This document shows positions 1-8,255 of a DNA stretch of 64,000 bases, piece after piece. Position numbers and translations under genes: made by a program. The DNA lies in NCBI RefSeq assembly GCF_014205275.1, contig NZ_JACHND010000001.1, positions 5,704,001 through 5,768,000 on the forward strand, read 5' to 3'. The notes below the pieces were generated by a model. That model saw only the letters and a list, made by a program, of their open reading frames with translations, did no database searches and was not told the DNA's origin. The stretch is from Sphaerisporangium siamense (GTDB lineage: Bacteria; Actinomycetota; Actinomycetes; Streptosporangiales; Streptosporangiaceae). Position 1 is the stretch's first letter; each line of letters opens with the position of its first letter.

Positions 1-1
1 G

Positions 2-331
2 CGGCGGCTGCGCTCGCACGGCCCCGAGCTGCTGGACGTCATGCGGACCGGCCGCAAGCCGCAGGCGACCGTGAAGTCCCGCTTCGACGGTCTGCCCAAG
101 ACGCGCAGGACGATCGCCTGGTGGTGCTTCGGTTTCGGCGCCATCCCGCTGGTCCCGCAGGGCGTCGTCGCGGCCGTCTTCGTGTCCGACGGCATGCTCC
201 GCCACAGCTGGTTCCTGGCCACCTACATGTCCCCCGGCCTGCGTTACCCGGTCGCCGCCGCCTTCATCGCGCTCGGCCTCGCGATGTACGGCACCGGCCT
301 GTGGATCGTCAAACCCCGCCCCTCACGCTGA
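2..331 (+). CDS. C-terminal end of a membrane protein (partial)
   Basis: The reading frame is open from base 2 to the stop at 329-331, so the gene begins outside the window and only about 109 residues are visible. The visible part has a basic stretch (GRKPQATVKSR, KTRRT) followed by two hydrophobic segments, roughly IAWWCFGFGAIPLVPQGVVAAVF and YPVAAAFIALGLAMYGTGLWIV, and a short basic tail ending PRPSR. This pattern fits an integral membrane protein with a cytoplasmic C-terminus. No family can be named from the fragment. An internal ATG at 41 exists but has no convincing ribosome site, and the frame continues upstream of it. Confidence 0.6.
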   Translation, partial: RRLRSHGPELLDVMRTGRKPQATVKSRFDGLPKTRRTIAWWCFGFGAIPLVPQGVVAAVFVSDGMLRHSWFLATYMSPGLRYPVAAAFIALGLAMYGTGLWIVKPRPSR

Positions 332-486
332 CCCCGCGCGTGTCACGCCCTCGCGGAGGCCGAGACCGGGCACGGAAGCGCGGAAGGGTGGAGTTCTGGG
401 CCGCTCTTCCCGCACGATGGTCTGGCCCGGGCGCGACGCGCGCACGGGTGGGGCACCAGTGGTGGATCGAGACGAAGGAGCGTCCG

Positions 487-2187
487 ATGCACGTGACCGA
501 CGCCTACCGGGCCGCGCGGGACCGGTTGCTGGCGCTGCGCGAGGACCTGCCTCGCGCGGTGGCGGAGTTCCGCTGGCCGGAGCTGGGGGACCGGTTCAAC
601 TGGGCGGTGGACTGGTTCGACGCCGTCGCCCGCGGCAACGACCGTCCCGCGCTCATCGTCGCCGAGGAGGACGGGTCCACGACGCGTCGCACCTTCGCCG
701 AGATGTCACGGGACTCCGACCGGCTGGCGGCGTGGCTGGCCGCCCACGGGGTCGCCAAGAAGGACCCGGTGCTGCTGATGCTCGGCAACCAGGTCGAACT
801 GTGGGAGTCGACGCTCGCGCTCATGAAGCTGGGGGCGGTGATCGTGCCCACGACCGGCGCGGCCGCCGCCGCCGACCTCGCCGACCGGATCACGCGCGGC
901 CGCGTGCGGCACGTGATCTGCAATGCCGCGGACACCGCGCGGTTCGCTCAGGTGCCCGGCGACTACGGCCGCGTCAGCGTGGGCGAGGCGACCGGCTGGG
1001 CCGACCTGCGCGGCGCCCGTGAGCGGGAGCACGTCCCCATCGCCCACCCGGGCACGGCCCCGGGCGACCCGCTGCTGCTGTACTTCACCTCGGGGACGAC
1101 CTCGCGTCCCAAGCTCGTGGAGCACACGCAGGTCTCCTATCCGGTGGGGCACCTGACCACCTTGTACTTCCTCGGCCTGCTGCCCGGTGACGTGCACCTG
1201 AACATCTCCTCGCCCGGGTGGGCGAAGCATTCGTGGTCCTGCTTCTTCGCGCCGTGGACCGCCGAGGCGACCGTGTTCGTCCACAACTACCGGCGCTTCG
1301 ACGCCGCCGCGCTCCTCCGGCGGTTGCGCGAGCACAGGGTCAGCACGTTCTGCGCGCCGCCCACGGTGTGGCGCATGCTGATCAACGCCGACCTGGGGGA
1401 GCGCCCCGCCGCGCTGCGCGAGGTGGCCGCGGCGGGAGAGCCGCTCAACCCCGAGGTGATCGAGCGGGTGCGCCGCGCGTGGGGCGTGACGATCCGCGAC
1501 GGGTTCGGGCAGACCGAGACCACCGCCCAGATCGGCAACACTCCGGGTTCCCCGGTACGGCCGGGGTCGATGGGCCGCCCGCTGCCCGGCGTGCCGGTCG
1601 TGCTGGTCGACCCGGTCAGCGGACGCCCGCTCGACGGCCCGGGTGAGGGCGAGATCTGCCTGGACCTCTCCGAGGCGCCGCTGCCGCTGATGCGCGGCTA
1701 CCGGGGCGGCCCGGAGCACACGGCCGCGGCGATGGCCGGCGGCTACTACCACACGGCCGACATGGCCGCCGTCGACGCCGACGGGTACATCACCTACGTC
1801 GGCCGGACGGACGAGGTGTTCAAGGCCAGCGACTACAAGATCAGTCCGTTCGAGCTGGAATCGGTGCTGATCGAGCACCCTGCGGTCGCCGAGGCCGCCG
1901 TGGTCCCCGCCCCGGACCCGGTGCGGCTCGCCGTCCCCAAGGCGTACATCTCGCTGGCCCCCGGCCACGAGCCGACGAGGGAGACCGCGCACTCGATCCT
2001 GCGGCACGCCCGCCGGAAGCTGGCGCCCTACCAGCGGGTCCGGCGGATCGAGTTCGCCGAGCTGCCCAAGACCATCTCGGGAAAGATCCGCCGGGTCGAG
2101 CTCCGCGCCCGCGAGAACGACCGGGCCACCGGGAGCGGCGAGGGCGCCGAGTGGCGTGACGACCAGTTCCCCGATCTCGCGAACTGA
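487..2187 (+). CDS. AMP-binding acyl-CoA/acetyl-CoA synthetase-like enzyme
   Basis: A 566-residue member of the ANL adenylating superfamily, which activates a carboxylate with ATP to an acyl-AMP and then normally a CoA thioester in the cytoplasm. Motifs in order: the phosphate-binding loop YFTSGTTSRPK at about 199-209, GFGQTET at about 339, YHTAD at about 421, the hinge region around KISPFELES (451) and the C-terminal catalytic lysine motif KTISGKIRR near 528-536. Gene order of motifs and length match medium-chain/acetyl-CoA synthetase-like proteins. ATG at 487 is chosen because GAAGGAG (474-480) sits 6 bases upstream; the longer open frame upstream has no ribosome site. The gene stands alone on its strand, so the acyl substrate cannot be deduced. 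Confidence 0.9.
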   Translation: MHVTDAYRAARDRLLALREDLPRAVAEFRWPELGDRFNWAVDWFDAVARGNDRPALIVAEEDGSTTRRTFAEMSRDSDRLAAWLAAHGVAKKDPVLLMLGNQVELWESTLALMKLGAVIVPTTGAAAAADLADRITRGRVRHVICNAADTARFAQVPGDYGRVSVGEATGWADLRGAREREHVPIAHPGTAPGDPLLLYFTSGTTSRPKLVEHTQVSYPVGHLTTLYFLGLLPGDVHLNISSPGWAKHSWSCFFAPWTAEATVFVHNYRRFDAAALLRRLREHRVSTFCAPPTVWRMLINADLGERPAALREVAAAGEPLNPEVIERVRRAWGVTIRDGFGQTETTAQIGNTPGSPVRPGSMGRPLPGVPVVLVDPVSGRPLDGPGEGEICLDLSEAPLPLMRGYRGGPEHTAAAMAGGYYHTADMAAVDADGYITYVGRTDEVFKASDYKISPFELESVLIEHPAVAEAAVVPAPDPVRLAVPKAYISLAPGHEPTRETAHSILRHARRKLAPYQRVRRIEFAELPKTISGKIRRVELRARENDRATGSGEGAEWRDDQFPDLAN

Positions 2188-2260
2188 CCCGCCGGCCGTA
2201 GGGCAGGGCTCCGTCTCAAGGGGACGCTGGACGGCGCCCGCCCTCGTCAGGTAGCTTGCT

Positions 2261-2290
2261 CAACCTGAAGGTTGATAAACCGAAAGGTTG
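2261..2290. promoter_or_regulatory. Two tandem AACC-N4-GGTT operators before the SDR-ArsR operon
   Basis: Two inverted repeats lie side by side: CAACCTGAAGGTTG (2261-2274) and AAACCGAAAGGTTG (2277-2290), sharing the core AACC-N4-GGTT and spaced 16 bp apart. The second overlaps the ribosome-binding region of the SDR gene (ATG at 2297). ArsR-family repressors of the SRPBCC-linked type bind short palindromes at their own promoter, so autoregulation of the three-gene operon by the ArsR protein encoded at 3051 is the natural inference. Confidence 0.7.
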
Positions 2291-2296
2291 AATGCA

Positions 2297-3049
2297 ATGC
2301 TCTTGGAGAACAAGGTCGCCGTCGTTCACGGCGCCGGCGGGACCATCGGGGGTGCGGTGGCCAGGGCGTTCGCGCGCGAGGGGGCGCGGGTCTTCCTGGC
2401 CGGGCGCACCCGGGCCACCCTGGAGAAGGTCGCCGCCGGCATCCGCGCCGCCGGCGGCGCGGCCGAGACCGCCGAGGTCGACGCGCTGGACGAGGACGCC
2501 GTCGAGACCTTCGCCGCCGCGGTGGCCGCGCGGGCCGGCGGGATCGACGTCTGCTTCAACGCCATCGACGTCCAGGACGTGCAGAAGCCGCTGATGGAGA
2601 TCACCGCGGAGGAGTTCGTCCGGCCGATCGTGACCGCCACGCGCACACACTTCCTGACCACCAGGGCGGCGGTCCGGCACATGATCCCCCGCGGGTCCGG
2701 GGTGATCCTTCTGTTCGGCGGCGGCGGCCCCCAGACCCTTCCGGGGCTCGGCGGGTTCAAAGTCGCGCTCGACGCCCTGGAGGGCCTGCGCCGGCAGTGG
2801 GCGTGCGAGGCCGGGAAGCACGGCGTCCGCGTCGTCACCATGGTCACGGGCGGCGTGCCGGAGAGCCTGCCGGAAGACTTCCCGGGCAGGGAGGAGCTCA
2901 CCGCGGCGCTGAGTGCCGAGACCCTGCTCGGACGGGCCGCCACCCTGGCCGACGTGGGGAACGTCGCCGCGTTCGTCGCTTCCGACCTGGCCAGGACCAT
3001 GACCTCGGCGACCGTCAACGTCTCCTGCGGCGCCATCGTGGACCACTGA
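2297..3049 (+). CDS. SDR-family protein lacking the catalytic Tyr/Lys
   Basis: A 250-residue short-chain dehydrogenase/reductase fold with an N-terminal Rossmann motif (HGAGGTIGGAVA, about 11-22). The usual active site YxxxK is absent: the equivalent segment reads GLGGFKVALDALEGL, giving F and L at the Tyr and Lys positions, and the upstream catalytic Ser region reads LLFGGGG. It may therefore bind NAD(P)H without normal reductase activity. ATG at 2297 is preferred over TTG at 2288 because GAAAGG (2282-2287) is 9 bases away. The stop is one base before the GTG of the ArsR gene, so the two are surely co-transcribed. A function for these SDR-ArsR-SRPBCC operons is not known to me. Confidence 0.85.
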   Translation: MLLENKVAVVHGAGGTIGGAVARAFAREGARVFLAGRTRATLEKVAAGIRAAGGAAETAEVDALDEDAVETFAAAVAARAGGIDVCFNAIDVQDVQKPLMEITAEEFVRPIVTATRTHFLTTRAAVRHMIPRGSGVILLFGGGGPQTLPGLGGFKVALDALEGLRRQWACEAGKHGVRVVTMVTGGVPESLPEDFPGREELTAALSAETLLGRAATLADVGNVAAFVASDLARTMTSATVNVSCGAIVDH

Positions 3050-3050
3050 C

Positions 3051-3389
3051 GTGCCGGACGACCGGCTCAGCCTCACCTTCGCCGCCCTGGCCGACCCGAC
3101 CAGGCGCGCCATACTCGCCAGGCTCGCCGAGGGAGAGGCGACGGTCAACGAACTGGCCGCGCCGTTCGACATGAGCCTGCAGGCGGTCTCCAAGCACCTG
3201 AAGGTGCTGGAACGGGCGGGGCTGATCACACGGGGCCGCGACGCGCAGTGGCGTCCGTGCCGCCTGGAGGCCGAGCCGCTGGACGCGGCCTCGGAGTGGA
3301 TCGCGCGCTACCGCGACCGCTGGGCCGCCCGGCTCGACCGCATCGACCAAGAGATCAAGCGCATACAGCGAGGAGAACACCATGAGTGA
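3051..3389 (+). CDS. ArsR-family winged-helix repressor
   Basis: A 112-residue winged helix-turn-helix protein of the ArsR type found beside SRPBCC proteins. The start of the domain, FAALADPTRRAILARLAEGE, and the recognition helix region MSLQAVSKHLKVLERAGLI are typical. The classical metal-binding ELCVCD motif is missing, so a metal sensor is unlikely. It starts with GTG one base after the SDR stop, and its last codons overlap the SRPBCC gene by 8 bases (3382-3389). It probably represses its own operon through the two operators at 2261-2290. Confidence 0.9.
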   Translation: MPDDRLSLTFAALADPTRRAILARLAEGEATVNELAAPFDMSLQAVSKHLKVLERAGLITRGRDAQWRPCRLEAEPLDAASEWIARYRDRWAARLDRIDQEIKRIQRGEHHE

Positions 3390-3864
3390 GACCGAGTTCG
3401 TCATCGAGCCCGGCCGCCAGGACATCGTCATGACCCGTGTCTTCGACGCCCCGAGAGAGCTCGTGTTCCGGGTGATCACCGACCCTGGGCTGCTGCCGAG
3501 TTGGTGGGGGCCGCACTCCCTGGCCACCCGGGTGGATCGCATGGAGCTCAGACCGGGCGGGCTCTGGCGGTTCGTCAACATCGACGCCGATGGCGTGGAA
3601 TGGGGCTTCCACGGCGTCTACCACGACGTCGTGGCGCCGGAGCGGTACGTGCGGACCTGGGTGTTCGAGGGCGCGCCCGAGGACGTGGCACTGGAGACGG
3701 TCAGCCTTTCCGAGACGGACCGCGGGACCGAGTACGTCGCCCAGACCGTGCACCCGTCGGTGGAGGCCCGCGACGCGATCATCCGCGCCGGCGGTCCGAG
3801 AGGCGGCCAGGAGTCGATGGACCGCCTCGCCGACGTGCTCGCACGCCAGGCGGCGACACCTTGA
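3382..3864 (+). CDS. SRPBCC (AHSA1-like) ligand-binding protein
   Basis: A 160-residue START/Bet v1-like protein. The beginning of the fold, TRVFDAPRELVFRVITDPG, is followed by the conserved tryptophan segment LPSWWGPHSL and a C-terminal helix, as in AHSA1/Aha1-like proteins that bind hydrophobic ligands in a helix-grip cavity. It overlaps the ArsR gene by 8 bases, a sign of translational coupling. The ligand is unknown. A second, independent ArsR-SRPBCC pair lies at 42946-43811, and the two SRPBCC proteins share the same opening pattern (DAPRELVFxxxTD/E). Confidence 0.88.
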   Translation: MSETEFVIEPGRQDIVMTRVFDAPRELVFRVITDPGLLPSWWGPHSLATRVDRMELRPGGLWRFVNIDADGVEWGFHGVYHDVVAPERYVRTWVFEGAPEDVALETVSLSETDRGTEYVAQTVHPSVEARDAIIRAGGPRGGQESMDRLADVLARQAATP

Positions 3865-3870
3865 TCCGTG

Positions 3871-5301
3871 TCATGCCGTCGTGGTCGCGTCCGGTTCGGC
3901 GGGCGGGGGAGTGGGCCTCTCCGGCGCGGGCGAACGCCGGCGCGGCCTGACAAGGGCCCAGAGCAGGGTGGCGAGGAGGGAACCGAGCGCCAGGAGGCCG
4001 AAGTAGGGATCCTCGGCGCCCGCGCGGTCATTGGCGAGGCGGTCGGCGGCGGCGACGTTCGCCGGGCTCGTGTGCGGAACCCAGGACGCCGCGACCTGCA
4101 ACAGCCCGTCCGCCACGATGAAGATCGCCAAAGCCGCCACGACCCCCGCACACACCCCGCCGATCAGCACCTGATCGCCACGCTCCACCCCAGAATCCTG
4201 CGCCCCAGAATGGTGCGCCCGGGAGTCCTGCGCCTGGGAACCCACAGCCTGGCAACCCTCAGCGCGGGAAGCATCCTCAGCCCGGGATCTTTTCGGCTCG
4301 GAACCGTCCTCCGAGAGACTCTCCGGCTCGGGACCTTGCGACCCGGGCGCATCCGTCTCATGACCGGCAGAGACCGGCCGCCTGTCCGTGATCAGCATGG
4401 CGGCCAGGGTGGCGCCCGTGACCGCCGCGAGTGCCGGGGCGCTGGACGGCGGCAGTGGAGGCCACAGCAGCACGGGCGCCGTGAACGCGGTCGCCGCCAC
4501 GGCGCCGCAGCCGCCGCCGATCCGCAGGACGCGCGCGGGCGCGGGCGACCAGGTGGAGGTCACCGCGAGAAAGGCGGTCATGTAGAGGGCGAGGACGCAG
4601 GTCAGGATCGGCAGGCCCACCCAGGCCTTCTCCTCCGCGCCGGCGGTCGCCGCGCCGAACTCGGTGATGACGAGCACGGCCGCCGCGCCGACCAGAACGC
4701 AGCCGCCCGCCCGCAGGACCCGGCTGGTTCCGGTACGGGCCGCCGGGCCGAGCGGGCCGCGCAGCCGGCCGAGCCATGGAAGCGCGAGCAGGACCATCAC
4801 CAGGCCGACGAGGGCGTCGCGGAGCGGCCCGTAGGCGACCCCACCCGTCGTGACCAGCGCCGCCGCGACCACTCCCAGCGTGAGCAGCGCGCACGCGGCG
4901 GTGCCGAGGAGGCGGGGGCGGGTCAGCGAGACCCGCAGGCAGCCGAGGGCGAACCGCCACCGCGCGGGCGCGGACTCGATCCCGGCCAGCTCGGCCCGCA
5001 TGGCCAGCCCCCACTGCCGCCGCCCCTCCGGCAGCAGCCACACCGCCACCGACAGCAGCCGCTCGGCCCCGTCCGCCGGCGTCCCTGCCCCTGCCGGTAC
5101 GCGCGCGTCGGCCCCGGCGGAACCGCCCGGCGGGACGGCCCCCGGCCGAGGTACGGCTCCGCCGGAGGGAATGGGTCCCGGTGGAGGCACGGCGTCGTCT
5201 GGCGGGACGGCCTCTGGCCTGGACATGGCGCCGTCCGACGGGATGGGCTCTGGCCGAGGCATGGCGTCGTCCGGGGGGACGTGGTCCCGGGGGCCGGTCA
5301 C
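3871..5301 (-). CDS. PadR-linked multi-spanning membrane protein
   Basis: About 476 residues starting at the GTG at 5299-5301 that overlaps the PadR stop by four bases (GTGA), so the two genes are coupled. The first ~85 residues are a Pro-rich repeat with units like PRPEPIPSDGAM and PPPGPIPSGGAV. A soluble stretch with LLPEGRRQWGLAMRAELAGI follows, resembling the N-terminal region of many actinobacterial PadR-partner membrane proteins. About eight hydrophobic segments come next, interrupted by a low-complexity Ser/Gln/Ala loop. The role is unknown; the PadR pairing suggests an envelope or efflux function under phenolic or lipophilic signals. It ends 7 bases from the convergent SRPBCC gene. 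Confidence 0.75.
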   Translation of the reverse strand: MTGPRDHVPPDDAMPRPEPIPSDGAMSRPEAVPPDDAVPPPGPIPSGGAVPRPGAVPPGGSAGADARVPAGAGTPADGAERLLSVAVWLLPEGRRQWGLAMRAELAGIESAPARWRFALGCLRVSLTRPRLLGTAACALLTLGVVAAALVTTGGVAYGPLRDALVGLVMVLLALPWLGRLRGPLGPAARTGTSRVLRAGGCVLVGAAAVLVITEFGAATAGAEEKAWVGLPILTCVLALYMTAFLAVTSTWSPAPARVLRIGGGCGAVAATAFTAPVLLWPPLPPSSAPALAAVTGATLAAMLITDRRPVSAGHETDAPGSQGPEPESLSEDGSEPKRSRAEDASRAEGCQAVGSQAQDSRAHHSGAQDSGVERGDQVLIGGVCAGVVAALAIFIVADGLLQVAASWVPHTSPANVAAADRLANDRAGAEDPYFGLLALGSLLATLLWALVRPRRRSPAPERPTPPPAEPDATTTA

Positions 5302-5621
5302 CAGGCGTTCCTCGGGCGGGGGGACGGAAGGGGGTCGGCGGGCGCGGAGGCGTGTTCGGGAGCGGGGGTGTGGGCGGCGGTGTAGCGGAGGCCGGCGGGG
5401 GTGAGGCGGTACAGGTGGCGGGGGGGCCGGCCGGGGGGCGCTTCGGTCTCCCAGGTGTGTTCGAGGAGCTCGCGGTCGCACAGGCGCATGAGGATCGGGT
5501 ACAGCGAGCCCGCCTTCAGCCCCACCTCGCGCCCGAGTTCGTAGCCGTACCGCCAGGTGGCGGGGTCGGCGGCCAGGGCCGCCAGGACGGCCACGGTCTG
5601 CCGGGACGGTCGTCGCGTCAC
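5298..5621 (-). CDS. PadR-family transcriptional repressor
   Basis: A 107-residue PadR-type winged-helix protein: TVAVLAALAADPATWRYGYELGREVGLKAGSLYPILMRLCDRELLE contains the characteristic GYEL, LKAGSLYPIL and wing strand (HLYRLTPAGLR) segments. It starts with GTG at 5621; the next base outward begins a near-perfect operator at 5627-5646. The stop overlaps the membrane-protein gene downstream. PadR proteins normally dissociate from their operator upon binding a small ligand and so switch on the linked membrane protein. Confidence 0.9.
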   Translation of the reverse strand: MTRRPSRQTVAVLAALAADPATWRYGYELGREVGLKAGSLYPILMRLCDRELLEHTWETEAPPGRPPRHLYRLTPAGLRYTAAHTPAPEHASAPADPLPSPRPRNAW

Positions 5622-5626
5622 AGCGA

Positions 5627-5646
5627 AACTCTACCTATATAGAGTT
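5627..5646. promoter_or_regulatory. PadR operator, 7-6-7 inverted repeat
   Basis: AACTCTA-N6-TAGAGTT is a perfect inverted repeat (5627-5633 and 5640-5646) with an AT-rich centre, sitting 5 bases before the PadR start codon. Its position and ATATAG-rich core fit the operators known for PadR proteins, and binding here would block its own transcription. Confidence 0.75.
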
Positions 5647-5812
5647 AGTACCGGCAAGACATGGCCCGTGACGCCACCCGTCCGGCCGTAGGGGTGCCCC
5701 CAGAGCACCCACGTCTTCTCTTGTCTCGGCGACGGCGCGTTCCTAGCGTCCATGTCGTCTAGCACGGGTTCTCTCGTCGCCGGTCGAGGCCGGCGCGGGC
5801 AAGGGAGCGTAC

Positions 5813-7102
5813 ATGTCGAAAGAAGGGCACGCCACGTCACGGCGTGGAGTGCTGAAAGGTCTTGCCGCGGCGACCGTGGCGGCGCCGCCGGTCTGGGCGG
5901 TGTCCCAGGCGTCGTCGGCGCTCGCCGGGACCGTCACCGCGGGGGGACCGGAACTGCCGCCCGCCACCGAGGCGGTCACCCCGTTACGCCTGCACGTCCC
6001 CCAGTCGATCCTCACCGACCTGCGCGGCCGGCTGGGGAACGTCCGCTGGCCGGGCCAAGAGCTGGTGACGGACTGGTCGCAGGGCGTGCCGCTGCGCCGC
6101 CTGCAGAAGCTGACCGAGTACTGGCGCACCCGCTACGACTGGCGGCGCCTGGAGAACCGGCTCAACGCCGTCGGCCAGTACCGCACGCTCATCGACGGCG
6201 TGGCCGTCCACTTCCTGCACGCGCGGTCCCCGCACCGCGACGCGACGCCGATCATCCTCTCCCACGGCTGGCCGGGTTCCGTCGTCGACTTCCTGGACGT
6301 CATCGAGCCGCTCACCGACCCGACCCGCCACGGCGGGCGGCCCGAGGACGCGTTCCACGTCGTCGTGCCGTCCCTGCCCGGCTTCGGCTTCTCCGGCAAG
6401 CCCGAGGTGACCGGCTGGAACTCCGCCCGCATCGCCAAGGCCTGGATCGTGCTCATGCGGCGGCTCGGCTACCAGCGCTACATCACCCAGGGCGGTGACT
6501 GGGGCGGCTGCGTCGCCACCTTCATGGGCAAGCTGCGGCCGAGGGAGCTCGCCGCCGTCCACCTGAACTTCCCGATGCTGATGAGCGCGCCGCTGTCGAG
6601 CGATCCGACGCCGGAGGAGCAGGAAGCCCTCGCGCAGATGGCCGAGCACGGGGCCAACGGTGCGGCCTTCTCCCAGGCGATGCGGACCGAGCCGCAGACG
6701 TGGAGCTACGGCCTGACCGACTCTCCGGTCGGCCTGGCGGGCTGGATCTACGAGAAGCTCGCCCTCTGGAGCGACAGCGGCAAGAACCCCGAGGGCATCT
6801 GGAGCTACGACCAGATACTCGACACCATCATGATGTACTGGGTGCCCGACACCGTCGTCTCCGCCGCCCGGCTGTACTGGGAGGGCCTCGCCACGGACTA
6901 CATCACCCAGGAGCTCGACCTGCCGGTCGGCGTCAGCGTGTTCCCCAAGGAGCTGTACCGGCCGCCGCGGATCTGGGGTGAGCGCGTGTACCGCGACCTG
7001 CGGTACTGGAACAAGCCCGAGCGCGGCGGCCACTTCGCCGCCTTCGAGCAGCCGGAGCTGTTCACCGAGGAACTGCGCAGGTTCGTCCGCGTCGTGCGCT
7101 GA
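5813..7102 (+). CDS. Tat-exported epoxide hydrolase (alpha/beta-hydrolase)
   Basis: A 429-residue epoxide hydrolase with the N-terminal EHN domain. A twin-arginine signal is visible (TSRRGVLKGLAAATVAAP, residues 8-25), so the enzyme is probably exported folded. Family motifs: the oxyanion motif HGWPGS at 151-156, nucleophile Asp229 in GGDWGG, and the catalytic histidine near H407 in RGGHFAAFEQPE. It hydrolyses epoxides to diols. Start ATG 5813 follows GGGAGCG at a normal distance. It is a single gene, closed by a strong hairpin at 7122-7168. Natural substrate is not evident; insect juvenile-hormone-like or terpenoid epoxides are only guesses. Confidence 0.9.
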   Translation: MSKEGHATSRRGVLKGLAAATVAAPPVWAVSQASSALAGTVTAGGPELPPATEAVTPLRLHVPQSILTDLRGRLGNVRWPGQELVTDWSQGVPLRRLQKLTEYWRTRYDWRRLENRLNAVGQYRTLIDGVAVHFLHARSPHRDATPIILSHGWPGSVVDFLDVIEPLTDPTRHGGRPEDAFHVVVPSLPGFGFSGKPEVTGWNSARIAKAWIVLMRRLGYQRYITQGGDWGGCVATFMGKLRPRELAAVHLNFPMLMSAPLSSDPTPEEQEALAQMAEHGANGAAFSQAMRTEPQTWSYGLTDSPVGLAGWIYEKLALWSDSGKNPEGIWSYDQILDTIMMYWVPDTVVSAARLYWEGLATDYITQELDLPVGVSVFPKELYRPPRIWGERVYRDLRYWNKPERGGHFAAFEQPELFTEELRRFVRVVR

Positions 7103-7121
7103 TCCTTGAGGCACATCGGAG

Positions 7122-7168
7122 CTCCGGCCGGCGACGGCGACCCGCGAGGTCACCGTCACCGGCCGGAG
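7122..7168. terminator. Long hairpin between convergent genes
   Basis: CTCCGGCCGG (7122-7131) pairs with CCGGCCGGAG (7159-7168), and the inner GACGGCGACC pairs with GGTCACCGTC with one wobble, giving a stem of about 20 bp followed by TTTCG. It can serve both the epoxide hydrolase and the convergent MarR gene. Confidence 0.75.
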
Positions 7169-7202
7169 TTTCGTCGTTCAGCGGTGATTCGATCCCCGGC
7201 GC

Positions 7203-8090
7203 TCAGGCCCGGGGCGCGCCGGCTCCGGGGGAGAGCAGCTTGGTCAGCAGCGCGCGCAGCTCCTCCTCGGGGGCGGGGCCGAGGAGGGCGAGGACCTCGG
7301 CGCGCAGGCCCTCGATCGCGGCGCGGACGTCGGTCAGGCGTTCGCGGCCGAGCGGGGTGAGCTCCAGGGCGTAGCGGCGGCGGTCGCGCGGGTCCTGGCC
7401 GCGGGTGACGAGGCCCGCCTCGACCAGTTCGTCGATCACCTGGGCCGCGGCCGGCTCGGTGATGTCCAGGTAGCGGGCGAGTTCCTGCTGCGGGCACGGC
7501 GCGAGCAGGGCGAGCGCGGACAGCGGGCCGAAGTGGCGGGTGCGCAGACCGGCGCCGGACAGCAGCGCGTCGCCCTGCCGGCGCAGCCGGTGGTACGCCT
7601 GGGTGACCAGGTACTCGACGCTCTGGACGGCCGGGGCCTCCGGTTCGGGGAGCATCATGGCCAGCAGCGCGGCGAGCCGGGCGCGCTCGTCGGGGGTGAG
7701 CGCCGCGGTGACGCGGGCGTCCCGGTCGGACACCGGCCGCCGCATCGCGTCGCGCGCCGCCCGGCCGGCCGGGGTCAGCGTCAGCACGTACGAGCGCCGG
7801 TTCGCCGGGTTGCGCGTCCGGGTGACGTGCCCGGCCTCCTCCAGCCGGTCGATGAGCCGCACCATGATCGTGCGGTTGATGCCCAGCTTCTCCGCCAGGT
7901 CCTGCTGGGAGTAGCCGTCCTGGTCGGCGAGCGTGTCGAGGACGACGAAGTCGCGCGACCGCGGGCCCTCGCGCATGGCCTCGGCGGTGAACAGCACGAA
8001 CACCCGGCGCAGCATGTTGCCCACCGACCGGCCGAGCAGCGCGGCCAGGGTCGTGTCCTCCGCGGGCTCCGCCCCGCCGTCTCGCCGCAC
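7203..8090 (-). CDS. Regulator with two fused MarR domains
   Basis: About 295 residues with two complete MarR winged-helix units in one chain. The first carries YSQQDLAEKLGINRTIMVRLIDRLEEAGHV and the wing segment RNPANRRSYVLTLTPAG; the second carries CPQQELARYLDITEPAAAQVIDELVEAGLV and DPRDRRRYALELTPLG. MarR proteins usually act as homodimers, so this chain could mimic a dimer with two different halves. GTG at 8088-8090 is chosen because GGAGG lies six bases before it; an in-frame GTG at 8111 lacks that. Divergent from the hemerythrin/exporter operon, which it most likely controls. Confidence 0.85.
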   Translation of the reverse strand: MRRDGGAEPAEDTTLAALLGRSVGNMLRRVFVLFTAEAMREGPRSRDFVVLDTLADQDGYSQQDLAEKLGINRTIMVRLIDRLEEAGHVTRTRNPANRRSYVLTLTPAGRAARDAMRRPVSDRDARVTAALTPDERARLAALLAMMLPEPEAPAVQSVEYLVTQAYHRLRRQGDALLSGAGLRTRHFGPLSALALLAPCPQQELARYLDITEPAAAQVIDELVEAGLVTRGQDPRDRRRYALELTPLGRERLTDVRAAIEGLRAEVLALLGPAPEEELRALLTKLLSPGAGAPRA

Positions 8091-8124
8091 GCGCCACCTC
8101 CGTGCCCACACCTTACCGAAGCCG

Positions 8125-8149
8125 TGATGGTTGGATAGTTGATGGTTGG
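8125..8149. repeat. Direct repeat TGATGGTTGG in divergent promoter
   Basis: Two copies of TGATGGTTGG (8125-8134 and 8140-8149) lie 15 bp apart between the MarR gene and the hemerythrin gene. A TTGACA hexamer at 8169-8174, a plausible -35, follows. The repeats are candidate binding sites for the fused MarR protein. Confidence 0.5.
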
Positions 8150-8255
8150 GGGCGAATCAGTTGGCATGTTGACAGTTAAGCAGATGGACGATTAGCGTCG
8201 GGAGCCCCCAGGCCGGACGAAAGAGACGGCCCGGGCCACGACAGGAGAAGACGCC

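Noticed and set aside
4388..5385. Plus-strand frames opposite the PadR-linked membrane protein
   Set aside because: The minus-strand frame has membrane segments and is coupled to padR; the plus frames are low-complexity.
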